From Candidatus Omnitrophota bacterium (lineage in GTDB: Bacteria; Omnitrophota; Gorgyraeia; Duberdicusellales; 4484-171), in assembly GCA_023135905.1 (NCBI GenBank), contig JAGLSE010000003.1:1-49344 (forward strand): a stretch of 49,344 nt of DNA. The letters run 5' to 3'. Shown here in pieces: positions 19,420 to 28,935 of this stretch. Positions within the stretch are counted from its first letter, which is position 1. Each line of letters opens with the position of its first letter. A program made the translations under genes and the position numbers. The notes beneath the pieces are model-generated. The model saw only the letters and a list, made by a program, of their open reading frames with translations. It had not been told where the DNA came from and did no database searches.

Positions 19420-20431
19420 AATGAGGTTAAAGAATTTATTTAAAATGGGATTAGGTGCGGTAGAAGGTAATGTTTTGCGACAGCGCATACCTTTAAACGT
19501 TATGCTTTCTGTTACGAATAGGTGCATATCAAAATGCAATTATTGTAATATACCTAATCGTAAACAGAAAGAATTGTCTACTAAAGAAATTTTCAATTTA
19601 ATTGACGAAATAACTAAAATGGGAGCACAAAGAATTGGTTTATGGGGTGGGGAACCGCTGATTAGAGAGGATATTGGTGATATTATTGATTATGCGAAAG
19701 GTAAAGGCTTATTTGTTACTTTAGATTCAAATGGATATTTGCTTGAATCTAAAATGTTTAGACTAAACCAATTAGATCATTTGATTTTAAGTTTAGATGG
19801 CCCAGAGAAGATGCATGATAGTAATCGAGGTGAGGGTGGTTTTGTAAATGTGATGAATGCTATTAAATTTATAAAAGGAAAGATTAATTTTTGGACAGTC
19901 ACAGTACTTACAAAAAATAATTTAGAAGGAATAAATTTTGTTTTGGAAACAGCTAGTAAATATGGGTTTTTGGCATCTTTTCAAATTCTTCATCACAATG
20001 AAATAATGGGTAGAAATTTAGATTCTTTAAAACCTCAAGATGAATTATACAAAAAGACGATAAAAAAGCTTATTTTTAAAAAGAAAAATGGGGCACCGAT
20101 ATCTTCTTCATTTAGTTATTTATATCATCTTTTGAATTGGCAGGATTATGGAAAAACAACGCTCGATTGTAAAGTAGATAACCTTAAATGTTGGGCGGGA
20201 GATTTGTTTTGTAATGTAGACACTGATGGTTCTGTTTATCCGTGCTCACTTATGGTTGGCAAAAGTAAAGCTTTGAATTATTTGGATGTAGGATTTAAAA
20301 AGGCCTTTAACCATTGCACAAAAGATTCATGTCAAGCTTGTGTAGCCGCATGTTTTACGGAATACAATTATTTATATTCATTTAATATTAAGACTATAAA
20401 GGAATGGATAAAAGCTATGTATTGGAGTTAA
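19412..20431 (+). CDS. Radical SAM protein with SPASM-like C-terminus
   Basis: SVTNRCISKCNYCN (CxxxCxxC), GGEPLIREDI, CWAGDLFCNVDTDGSVYPCSLM...CQACVAAC. Similar to the 1191 product. Confidence 0.9.
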   Translation: MLRMRLKNLFKMGLGAVEGNVLRQRIPLNVMLSVTNRCISKCNYCNIPNRKQKELSTKEIFNLIDEITKMGAQRIGLWGGEPLIREDIGDIIDYAKGKGLFVTLDSNGYLLESKMFRLNQLDHLILSLDGPEKMHDSNRGEGGFVNVMNAIKFIKGKINFWTVTVLTKNNLEGINFVLETASKYGFLASFQILHHNEIMGRNLDSLKPQDELYKKTIKKLIFKKKNGAPISSSFSYLYHLLNWQDYGKTTLDCKVDNLKCWAGDLFCNVDTDGSVYPCSLMVGKSKALNYLDVGFKKAFNHCTKDSCQACVAACFTEYNYLYSFNIKTIKEWIKAMYWS

Positions 20432-20479
20432 TTTAATTTTTGGGAATACATAGTCTATCATTTATCTTTGATAACAGTT

Positions 20480-21550
20480 ATGATAAAAGTGCTTGCGCCG
20501 ATTAATAGGCCGGAAGAAGTTGAACAAATAATTAAGGCAGGAGCGGATGAACTTTATTGTGGAGTTCTTCCCGAAAATTGGAAACAAAGATATTCCAATA
20601 TAGCTTCTCCTAACAGGAGAGAGTGGACATCAGCCAATCTTTCTAATTTTGGGCAATTACGAGAAATTGTTAAAACAGCTCATTCATATGGTGTGCCGGT
20701 TTATTTCGCGGTAAATGCGTTTTTTACAGAGCAGCAATATCCTTTAATTATGAGTCATATCACAGAGGCTAAAGCTGCGGGAGTTGATGCTTTGATTGTC
20801 GCGGATATAGGGTTGATGCTGAATATAAAAGAAGCAAATCTTGACATTAATATCCATATAAGTAATTGCGGGACTGCGTTTAATTCTGAGACTGTAGAAT
20901 TTTATCGGGACTTAGGAGCAAGTAGAATTGTTTTGCCGAGACAATTGATGATTGATGAGATTGATGATATAGCTTTTTTTGCACATGATATTGAGTTAGA
21001 AGTTTTTATTTTGAACAGTGGATGCAAAAATATTGATGGTTTCTGCACGTTTCATCATGGTGTCAATGAAGTATATCATCCTTTTTTTTGGAATTTATTT
21101 AAAAAACTAAATTTTGATCGTTATTTCTTAAAGTTTTTGAGAAAACTTCCAGGCAGTATATCTTCAAAAATAAAAGCTAACATTGTTGGGGTAGATAGTG
21201 CTTGTTTATTAAATTATAAAATTTTTAATATTTCAGAAGGTGTCGGCGGTAAGGTTTCAGATTTGTCAGATAAAGTATGTCGTGAAGGATTCAATTTGCT
21301 TTCAGGGGCGGATACTTGCGGGGCATGTGATTTATATAGACTCAATAAAATAGACGTTAAGAGTGTGAAAATTGTAGGCAGAAATTATTCTACTTCCAAA
21401 AAAGTTAGTGATGTTGAATTTGTGAAAAAATCATTGTTATTATTAGTTCAAGATCAACTAATGTCCAAGGACGACTATAAAATGAAAGTTGTTCAAATGT
21501 ATAAAGAAATATACGGTATGGCTTGCAATAATTATTGTTATCGTTTTTAG
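20480..21550 (+). CDS. Peptidase U32 family protein (UbiU-like arrangement)
   Basis: VLAPINRPEEVEQIIKAGADELYCGVLPENW, DALIVADIGLML, HISNCGTAFNSETVEFYRDLGASRIVLPRQL, ILNSGCKNIDGFCTF (C-x6-C). The ORF track starts at TTG 20468; ATG at 20480 is preferred. Confidence 0.87.
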   Translation: MIKVLAPINRPEEVEQIIKAGADELYCGVLPENWKQRYSNIASPNRREWTSANLSNFGQLREIVKTAHSYGVPVYFAVNAFFTEQQYPLIMSHITEAKAAGVDALIVADIGLMLNIKEANLDINIHISNCGTAFNSETVEFYRDLGASRIVLPRQLMIDEIDDIAFFAHDIELEVFILNSGCKNIDGFCTFHHGVNEVYHPFFWNLFKKLNFDRYFLKFLRKLPGSISSKIKANIVGVDSACLLNYKIFNISEGVGGKVSDLSDKVCREGFNLLSGADTCGACDLYRLNKIDVKSVKIVGRNYSTSKKVSDVEFVKKSLLLLVQDQLMSKDDYKMKVVQMYKEIYGMACNNYCYRF

Positions 21551-21562
21551 TATAAGAGGTTT

Positions 21563-22354
21563 ATGGAACAGGCAATTTTTATTTCTAAAATAAATAATTT
21601 AAAATATGTAAACGGAGATTTTTCACGACTTTACTTTGGTATCGAGTTTTGTCAAAATCTTATACCATCGATAGAAGATGTTACGGTTATATTGAAATTT
21701 ATTTTTGAAAGAAAAATCGAATTAACATTCGTTACTCCTTATCTTACAAATAAAGGTATGGGAAAAATTAAACCGCTACTAAATTATTTAATTGATAAAA
21801 AATCTGAAACAGAGATTGTTGTAAATGATTGGGGTCTTTTAAAATGGATAGCTTATGAACACCCGGAGTCTAATCTAATTTTAGGAAGGTTGCTGAATAA
21901 ACAAAAGAGGGGGCCTCGCATATTAAATTTAGCTGGGAGAGTTCCCGAGAGTATGTATTCTCATTTTCAAATGTCTAATGTAGACAGCAGTATATTTAGT
22001 AATTTTTTAAAAAATAAAAATATAAAGAGAGTTGAGTTGGATAATCTTATACAAGGAATAGATAGACCAAAAAAATCATTAAAAGGCTCTTTATATTTTC
22101 CTTTTGGCTATGTTACTACAACAAGATTTTGCTTGAGCAACTTTTCTATTAGGGATGACATTAAAGTTTTAAGGGGTGTTTATGAGTGCAATAAAAACTG
22201 TCAGAATACTATGGTTAAGCTTAAACACAAAGATATGCCGATAGATTTGTATCTTAAAGGTAACACACAGTTTTTCAAGAATGATAATGTTTCTAAAAAA
22301 TTAAATCATTTAAATATTGATAGATTAGTCTTTCAACCGGAAATCCCACTGTAA
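21563..22354 (+). CDS. Possible U32-related partner protein (UbiV-like?)
   Basis: RLYFGIEFCQNLIPSIEDVTVILKFIFERKIELTFVTPYLTNKG, EIVVNDWGLLKW, Cys pattern FC-x19-C-x3-C. Directly downstream of the U32 gene. Confidence 0.5.
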   Translation: MEQAIFISKINNLKYVNGDFSRLYFGIEFCQNLIPSIEDVTVILKFIFERKIELTFVTPYLTNKGMGKIKPLLNYLIDKKSETEIVVNDWGLLKWIAYEHPESNLILGRLLNKQKRGPRILNLAGRVPESMYSHFQMSNVDSSIFSNFLKNKNIKRVELDNLIQGIDRPKKSLKGSLYFPFGYVTTTRFCLSNFSIRDDIKVLRGVYECNKNCQNTMVKLKHKDMPIDLYLKGNTQFFKNDNVSKKLNHLNIDRLVFQPEIPL

Positions 22355-22356
22355 TA

Positions 22357-23874
22357 ATGAAAATTATCCTTATTTCTTTGTATGGAATAGAAAGTATTGG
22401 GGTGCGGATTCTTTTTTCATTTTTAAAAGCTTATGGTTTTGATGTTACCATCATTTTTTTGAAAAAATGGGTAAATAACAATATTTGTGTACCTAGTATT
22501 GTTGAAGAGGCTTGTCTTGTTAAATTGTTAAAAAATATAAGTCCTGCTTTAGTTGGTTTAAGTTTTGGAACTTCTTATTTTAATATAGCAAAAAAAATAA
22601 CATTTAGTATAAAAAGTAATCTTGACAGTATGGTTGTTTGGGGAGGAGTTCATGCTACTATCGTTCCTGAGGAGTGTATTGATTTTGCCGATATAGTTTG
22701 TGTCGGTGAGGGTGAGTATCCTCTTTTGGAATTAGCGAAACAGCTTGCTATGAGGGAGGAAATATCCAACATTCAGAATTTATGGATAAGAAATGATAAT
22801 CATGTGGAGAAAAACGGTTTAAGAAAATTGGTTAATAATTTAGATGAATTGCCTTTCCCTAATTTAGAGAATGATAATAAATTTTATATAGAAAATAATA
22901 GAGTTTATGAAGGAGACCCTCTTTATAAAAGTGCTGAGTACAGGATAATTGCATCTAGAGGGTGTCTTTTTAATTGCAGTTATTGTTATAACAGTACTCT
23001 TAGAAAAATATATAAGGAGAAGGGTAATTATTTTAGACAAAGAAGTCCGGAAAACGTTGTTGCAGAATTGGAATATGCGATAAAAACTATACCGCGTTTG
23101 AGGAAAATTAAATTTGATGATGATACTTTTATATTTCCTAATGAATGGATTGATAAGTTTTGCAGTTTATATAAAAAAAGAATAAATATTCCTTTTGATA
23201 TATTGTTAAATCCCTTGGTAATAGATGAGTCGGTTTTATTGAAACTAAAGGATGCAGGTTTAAGGGGGGTGCAAATAGGAATCCAAACCAGCGCTGAAGG
23301 ACATCTAAAAGAAGTATATCAAAGATCAGCCTCAAATGAAAAGATTGTGAAGTTTTCTCAAATAAATAGGAAATTAAAACTAGATGTAGTTTATGATATA
23401 ATTTTAGATGATCCTACAGCCACAGTAGAGGAGAAAAAAGAACTTTTTGTTTTTTTAATGAGTTTGTCTCGCCCATTTAAATTGTTTTTGTATTCATTAA
23501 CTTTTTTTCCTAAAACGGATATAAGTAATAGGTTTTTAGAGATGGGTATAATTGATAAAAATGATATTGAGGGGGCAGCAACAAAAACTTTTAATCAGTA
23601 CAGATTAAGTATGGCATATCCTAGGTCTAAAGAAGATATATTTTTTATTAGTCTTATAGTCCTTATAACAAAAAATTTTATTCCTAAAGCTTTTATTTAT
23701 AGAATATATCGTAATAAGTTTTTAAGGAAACATCCTTATTTTTTAAAAATTTTTAGTCAATTGTGTAATTTTATTAAAATAGTGAGTATTGCTTTTAAAA
23801 TGTTTGTTAGAGGAGAATTAACATTTTTAAAGATAAAAGAATATTTGAATGTCAGAAAGTTATTAACGCAATAA
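22357..23874 (+). CDS. B12-binding domain radical SAM protein
   Basis: VWGGVHATIVPEECIDFADIVCVGEGEYPLLEL, ASRGCLFNCSYCYNSTLRKIYKEKG, KFDDDTFIF. Confidence 0.9.
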   Translation: MKIILISLYGIESIGVRILFSFLKAYGFDVTIIFLKKWVNNNICVPSIVEEACLVKLLKNISPALVGLSFGTSYFNIAKKITFSIKSNLDSMVVWGGVHATIVPEECIDFADIVCVGEGEYPLLELAKQLAMREEISNIQNLWIRNDNHVEKNGLRKLVNNLDELPFPNLENDNKFYIENNRVYEGDPLYKSAEYRIIASRGCLFNCSYCYNSTLRKIYKEKGNYFRQRSPENVVAELEYAIKTIPRLRKIKFDDDTFIFPNEWIDKFCSLYKKRINIPFDILLNPLVIDESVLLKLKDAGLRGVQIGIQTSAEGHLKEVYQRSASNEKIVKFSQINRKLKLDVVYDIILDDPTATVEEKKELFVFLMSLSRPFKLFLYSLTFFPKTDISNRFLEMGIIDKNDIEGAATKTFNQYRLSMAYPRSKEDIFFISLIVLITKNFIPKAFIYRIYRNKFLRKHPYFLKIFSQLCNFIKIVSIAFKMFVRGELTFLKIKEYLNVRKLLTQ

Positions 23875-23880
23875 AGAATT

Positions 23881-25290
23881 ATGAAAGTGCTTTTAATTAA
23901 TCCTCCGAATAATACAATAATAAATTCCGAATTACCTAAATGGTTGAACCAGACAGTAGGAGTTTTCCCGCCGTTAGGTTTAATGTATATTGCTTCTTAT
24001 ATGAAGGTAAATACTAACTATGAGGTCCGAATTTTGGATGCATTTGTTGAGAGTATGTCATGGGAAGGAATAAAGGATTATATAAAGAAGTTTTGTCCAG
24101 GAGTTATTGGGATTACGGCTTACACTCATAGTTTGATTGATGTTATTTCCCTTGTGGAGAATATTAAAAAAGTATTTCCGCGGGTACATATTTGTTTAGG
24201 AGGTATACATGTTAAGGTTTTCCCTAAACAGGCGATAGGTATACCCGGAGTGGATTCTGTAATCTTGGGAGAAGGAGAGGTGTCTTTTACTGAATTAGTA
24301 TCTGCTTTAGAAAAAGGAAAGTCTTTGAATAAGATAAAAGGTTTAGTTTTTAAATCAAATAAGAAAATTATATTTACAAAATCTAAAATTAATTATCTTA
24401 ATCTTGATGATTTACCATTTCCTGATAGAAAGTTGATTAATTTGAAAAAGTATTATCATGTGGCCGGTAAAAAATTAGGTTTAGCTACAATACTAAGTAG
24501 TAGAGGGTGTCCCTATCGGTGTTCTTTTTGTTGTGTCCCTGATGGTACCTATAGAATGCGTTCTTCTAAAAATGTTGTTGATGAGATGGAGGAATGTGTT
24601 TGTTTGGGGCTAAAAGAAATTCATTTTTTGGATGATGTTTTTAACGCGGTCTCCGAACGGGTTTTAGAAATTTGTGAGGAAATAACTCGGAGAAATCTTA
24701 AGGTGCAATGGAGTTTTAGAGGAAGAATAGATAGCTTAAATGAGACGGTTATTTTTAATTTAAAAAAAACTGGATGTATAAGGATAAATTTAGGTGTAGA
24801 AGCTGCGACAGATGAAGGATTGAAAATGTTGTCAAAGGGAATAACCGTGGAACAAATAAAAAAAGTGTTTAAATTAACTAGGGCTGCTGGTATAGAAACT
24901 GTTGCTTATTTTATGCTTGGATGTCCTCATGAAAGGAATAAGTTTGACGTAAAAAAGACAATTGAATTTTCTTGTGATATTGATCCAGATTTTGCTTTAT
25001 TCAATATATTGACTTTGTATCCTGCTACTCAGTTGTATAGATGTGCGGTAGAAAAAGGTTTTATAGAGGATGATTGTTGGAATAATTTTGTTATGAATCC
25101 TAAAAAGACATTTAATCCCCCTATATGGGATGAATATCTTTCCAGAGAAGAATTAATAAAGTTAATCAAGTTTGCTTATAGGCGGTTTTATCTTCGTCCT
25201 TGTGTTATTCTTCGGAATTTATTTAAACCATTTACTTTGGAAGGATTTAAAAGGAAATTTAAAGTAATGATTAATATTATCAAGGGTTAA
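23881..25290 (+). CDS. B12-binding domain radical SAM protein
   Basis: MKVLLINPPNNT, FPPLGLMYIASYMK, LGEGEVSFTEL, SSRGCPYRCSFCCVP, NLGVEAATDE, MLGCPHE. Confidence 0.9.
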   Translation: MKVLLINPPNNTIINSELPKWLNQTVGVFPPLGLMYIASYMKVNTNYEVRILDAFVESMSWEGIKDYIKKFCPGVIGITAYTHSLIDVISLVENIKKVFPRVHICLGGIHVKVFPKQAIGIPGVDSVILGEGEVSFTELVSALEKGKSLNKIKGLVFKSNKKIIFTKSKINYLNLDDLPFPDRKLINLKKYYHVAGKKLGLATILSSRGCPYRCSFCCVPDGTYRMRSSKNVVDEMEECVCLGLKEIHFLDDVFNAVSERVLEICEEITRRNLKVQWSFRGRIDSLNETVIFNLKKTGCIRINLGVEAATDEGLKMLSKGITVEQIKKVFKLTRAAGIETVAYFMLGCPHERNKFDVKKTIEFSCDIDPDFALFNILTLYPATQLYRCAVEKGFIEDDCWNNFVMNPKKTFNPPIWDEYLSREELIKLIKFAYRRFYLRPCVILRNLFKPFTLEGFKRKFKVMINIIKG

Positions 25291-25353
25291 AAAATTTTAT
25301 CAAGAGATGCAATTAAAAACTGAAATTAGAGATATAAAATAATTTATATAATT

Positions 25354-26898
25354 ATGGTATTAAAGAGTAAAAAAAAGACAGGATGTGTGGCGTTAATTTC
25401 TTTATATGATACTGAAAATAGCGCGGTTCGGAGTTTATCAGCTGTGCTTAGAAAGAATGATTATAGAACACTTGAAATATATTTTAAAGATTGGGTAAAT
25501 AATAAGTTGATTTGGCCAACAGAAAAAGAAATAGATAATTTAATTAAAATTTTGAAAGAAGAAGAAGTTACTGTTATAGGCGTAAGCTTACGGGCTTCAG
25601 CGTATTTTAAAGTTGCTAAATTTATCATAACAAAGGTAAAAAGTGTATTAGATGTAATTGTTGTTATAGGTGGAACTCATCCAACTGTTAAACCCAGGGA
25701 CTGTTTGGAAATAGCGGATATTGTTTGTGTCGGTGAGGGTGAGTTGGTTATGCTTGAATTAGTTGAGAAGATATCTCAAGGGGAAGATTTCAAAAATATT
25801 TCAAATTTATGGGTTAAGCGAGGTGAGATAATACATAAAAATGAGGTTAGCCCCCTTATTGGTAATTTAAACAATATACCTTCTCCTTACTTTATACATA
25901 AAGATAAATATTTTATTGATGGAAACAGGATGTACGAAAAAGATCCTATTTTAAATGATCCCATTGTTTCATTCTCGGCTTCAAGGGGATGTTTTTTTAG
26001 TTGCAGTTTTTGTTATAACAGTGCTTTAAAAAGAATTTATAAAGATAAAGGTGAAATCCTTCGGTATAAGACAGTTGATAAAGTTATAGCAGAGTTAGAA
26101 AAAATAAAAAGTAGTTTTAATAATCTAAAAAAGATTCGCTTTGATGATGAAGTGTTTATTTTTAATACGGAGTGGATGGAAGAATTTTGTGAAAAATATA
26201 AGAGGAATATTGATCTTCCTTTTGAATGTTTTATTTATCCTGGGCAATATGAGGAAAATGTGTGGATAAATTTACATAAAGCAGGTCTTGCTGCAGTGAA
26301 CATCGGAGTAGAAGGATCGCCTAATATCAACAAAAAATTGTATAACCGAATATTTTTGGATAAAAATATTACAAATATAGCTGAAATATTTCATAAATTA
26401 AAAATAGAGGTGCATTATCAAATTGTTGTTGATGATTTTTTTTCTGATAATAGGGATATGAGCTACCTATTTAATTTTTTAATTAATCTTCCCCGGCCTT
26501 TAGAGATATATTTGTTTTCTTTGACAGTTTTTCCGGGGACTGATTTGGCAAAAAAATTATTGGTAGAAGGGTATATAAAAGATTCGGATATCGAGGGGGT
26601 TGCGACAAAAACGTTCAAACAACTTAGAGTTGATTTGAGTTATCCGCGGTCTAAAGAAGAGTTGTTTTGGGTAAGTCTGCTAATTCTTATATCAAAGGAA
26701 TTTATTCCAAAAATATTAATTAAAAATTTTGAAAAGAGTCTTTTTTTTAAGGAAAATCCAAAGATTTTAGCAGCGATAGCTCAGATATCTAATGTAATAA
26801 AAATGATAGGTGTAGCCTTTTTGTTGCTGGTTAGAGGAGAAATTAACTATAGATTGATGAAAAGATGGATAAATCTTAAATCGATGATAACTCAATAA
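25354..26898 (+). CDS. B12-binding domain radical SAM protein, paralog of the 22357 product
   Basis: VIGGTHPTVKPRDCLEIADIVCVGEGELVMLEL, ASRGCFFSCSFCYNSALKRIYKDKG, RFDDEVFIF; C-terminus colinear with the 22357 product. Confidence 0.9.
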   Translation: MVLKSKKKTGCVALISLYDTENSAVRSLSAVLRKNDYRTLEIYFKDWVNNKLIWPTEKEIDNLIKILKEEEVTVIGVSLRASAYFKVAKFIITKVKSVLDVIVVIGGTHPTVKPRDCLEIADIVCVGEGELVMLELVEKISQGEDFKNISNLWVKRGEIIHKNEVSPLIGNLNNIPSPYFIHKDKYFIDGNRMYEKDPILNDPIVSFSASRGCFFSCSFCYNSALKRIYKDKGEILRYKTVDKVIAELEKIKSSFNNLKKIRFDDEVFIFNTEWMEEFCEKYKRNIDLPFECFIYPGQYEENVWINLHKAGLAAVNIGVEGSPNINKKLYNRIFLDKNITNIAEIFHKLKIEVHYQIVVDDFFSDNRDMSYLFNFLINLPRPLEIYLFSLTVFPGTDLAKKLLVEGYIKDSDIEGVATKTFKQLRVDLSYPRSKEELFWVSLLILISKEFIPKILIKNFEKSLFFKENPKILAAIAQISNVIKMIGVAFLLLVRGEINYRLMKRWINLKSMITQ

Positions 26899-26914
26899 AA
26901 AGTTATATAAAAAC

Positions 26915-28357
26915 ATGAAAGTTTTATTAATTAATCCGCCGATAGAAGAAAGTATTTTAAAACCTGTATTAAAGAATTTGTTTTATAATTCTCCGCCACT
27001 AGGATTGTGTTATATCGCGGCTGTATTAAAGAAAAATAAGGTGGTTGTGAAAATAATAGATGCGGCGGTTGAGCGTCTTTCTATATTAAAAATTATTAAG
27101 AGAGTGGAAAAAATAAATCCGGATGTTGTAGGATTGACTTCAACTACATATTCATTTCCATTTGCTCTAATTTTAGCTAAAGAAATAAAAAAGTATTTTA
27201 AGGATATTGTAATTATTATGGGAGGGTCTCATATTACGGCTAACCCCGATGTGTTATTAAGGTTTAATTGTTTTGATTTCGGAGTTCTTGGAGAGGGTGA
27301 AGTAACTATGACTGAATTAATAGAATGTTTAAAGTATAATGGAAATTTTGAGGATGTTCCAGGATTAGCTTTTGAGAGGAAAGAAAAATTATTTTTTAGT
27401 CCAAAACGTCAGTTTATTGAAGATTTAGATTGTCTTCCATTTCCGGATAGAGATTTGGTACCTTTAGATTTATATCGACCACAACCGAATGATTGGAATG
27501 TTTTGCCTAAGTTGAGCATGATAACTACTAGGGGTTGCAGCTATGGATGTATTTTTTGCGATAAGGGTGTTTTTGGTATGAAATATCGGTCTTTTAGTCC
27601 GAAATATATTGTTGCTGAAATGAAAATGTTGATTGATAAATATGGTGCAAAGGATATTGCATTTTTAGATTCGACTTTTACAACTAGTATCGAAAGAGTA
27701 AAAGATGTGATTTTAGAAATAAAACGGTCTAAAGTTGATGTGAATTGGACATGTACGGTAAGAGCTAATGTTGTGACTTATGATCTTCTTAAAGAAATGA
27801 AAAATGCGGGATGTTGGCGAATAAGGATAGGAGTTGAAAGTGCCAACAATAATGTGTTAAAATTTATAAAAAAAGGAATAACAATTGAGGATGTTAGGAA
27901 AGTTTCAAAGTGGGCTGATAGTTTGGGTTTACAGCCAAAAGGGTTTTTTTCCATAGGACATCTAATAGATACCAAAGAAACAATAAATGAAACTATAGAG
28001 TTTGCTAAAAAAGCATATTTTAAAGATATTACTGTTCAAATCAATACACCACTTAAAGGAACACCCCAATATAAGATTTGTGAAAAATATGGAGTTTTGA
28101 GTAATAAAAATAACGTAGATTATTCTTTTTGGCAGCCTTTTTTTGTTCCAAATGGTATGACTAAGGAAGAGTTAACAAGATTGCATAATAAGTTTTATAG
28201 GACATTTTATTGTCGTTTTGTAATTATCAGGAGGCATATTAAAGCTATTAAGGGTATTGGAGATATAAAAAAATATATTTTGTCCATAGATTTAATAACA
28301 TATTTGTTTTTTAATAGACTTTATGATAACAAGTGTAAACAAAAGGCAAATCGGTGA
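26915..28357 (+). CDS. B12-binding domain radical SAM protein, paralog of the 23881 product
   Basis: MKVLLINPPIEE, PPLGLCYIAAVLK, LGEGEVTMTEL, TTRGCSYGCIFCDKG, RIGVESANNNVLKFIKKGIT. Confidence 0.9.
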   Translation: MKVLLINPPIEESILKPVLKNLFYNSPPLGLCYIAAVLKKNKVVVKIIDAAVERLSILKIIKRVEKINPDVVGLTSTTYSFPFALILAKEIKKYFKDIVIIMGGSHITANPDVLLRFNCFDFGVLGEGEVTMTELIECLKYNGNFEDVPGLAFERKEKLFFSPKRQFIEDLDCLPFPDRDLVPLDLYRPQPNDWNVLPKLSMITTRGCSYGCIFCDKGVFGMKYRSFSPKYIVAEMKMLIDKYGAKDIAFLDSTFTTSIERVKDVILEIKRSKVDVNWTCTVRANVVTYDLLKEMKNAGCWRIRIGVESANNNVLKFIKKGITIEDVRKVSKWADSLGLQPKGFFSIGHLIDTKETINETIEFAKKAYFKDITVQINTPLKGTPQYKICEKYGVLSNKNNVDYSFWQPFFVPNGMTKEELTRLHNKFYRTFYCRFVIIRRHIKAIKGIGDIKKYILSIDLITYLFFNRLYDNKCKQKANR

Positions 28358-28935
28358 TACGTCAGGCTAAAGAAAGTGATATAACGCGAATTAGTGAATT
28401 GTATTGTTTGTATATTGAGGATTCTTTTTTCGTTCATTTTGGGAAAGGTTTTCTGAAAGAATTATTTAAAAATATAATTATTTCTAAACACGCATTATGT
28501 TTTGTATATGAAATAGATGGTAAAGTTCAGGGATTTATAACAGGGGCATTTCAGTTATCTAAATTATTTAGAGAAATGTTTTTTAGAAAGTGTCATGTTT
28601 GGGCGATAAAGGTAATGCCTCAAATAATAAGGTATCCTTCGAGTATAAAATATATTATTGAAAGCTTTTTATATTCAGTTAAGGCGCATATTGAAAATAT
28701 TAATTCTGAACTCTTGTTTATAGCTATTGAACCCGAATTTAGGAAGAAGGGGGTCGCGAGTCTCTTGGTGGATAGAATTATCAAAGATTTTCGCAATAAG
28801 GGGGTTAGTAAAGTAAAAGTTGCAACAGTAAAAAATAATAAAGGTGTTAATAAATTTCTTGAAAGTTATGGGGCTTATTTTGAGAGGGAATTTAAATTTT
28901 ATGGGAAAAATATGATTTTATATATTATCAAATGA
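28354..28935 (+). CDS. GNAT-family N-acetyltransferase (GTG start)
   Basis: MIRQAKESDITRISELY, LLFIAIEPEFRKKGVASLLVDRIIKDFRNKGVSKVKVATVKNNKGVNKFLESYGA. Confidence 0.85.
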   Translation: MIRQAKESDITRISELYCLYIEDSFFVHFGKGFLKELFKNIIISKHALCFVYEIDGKVQGFITGAFQLSKLFREMFFRKCHVWAIKVMPQIIRYPSSIKYIIESFLYSVKAHIENINSELLFIAIEPEFRKKGVASLLVDRIIKDFRNKGVSKVKVATVKNNKGVNKFLESYGAYFEREFKFYGKNMILYIIK

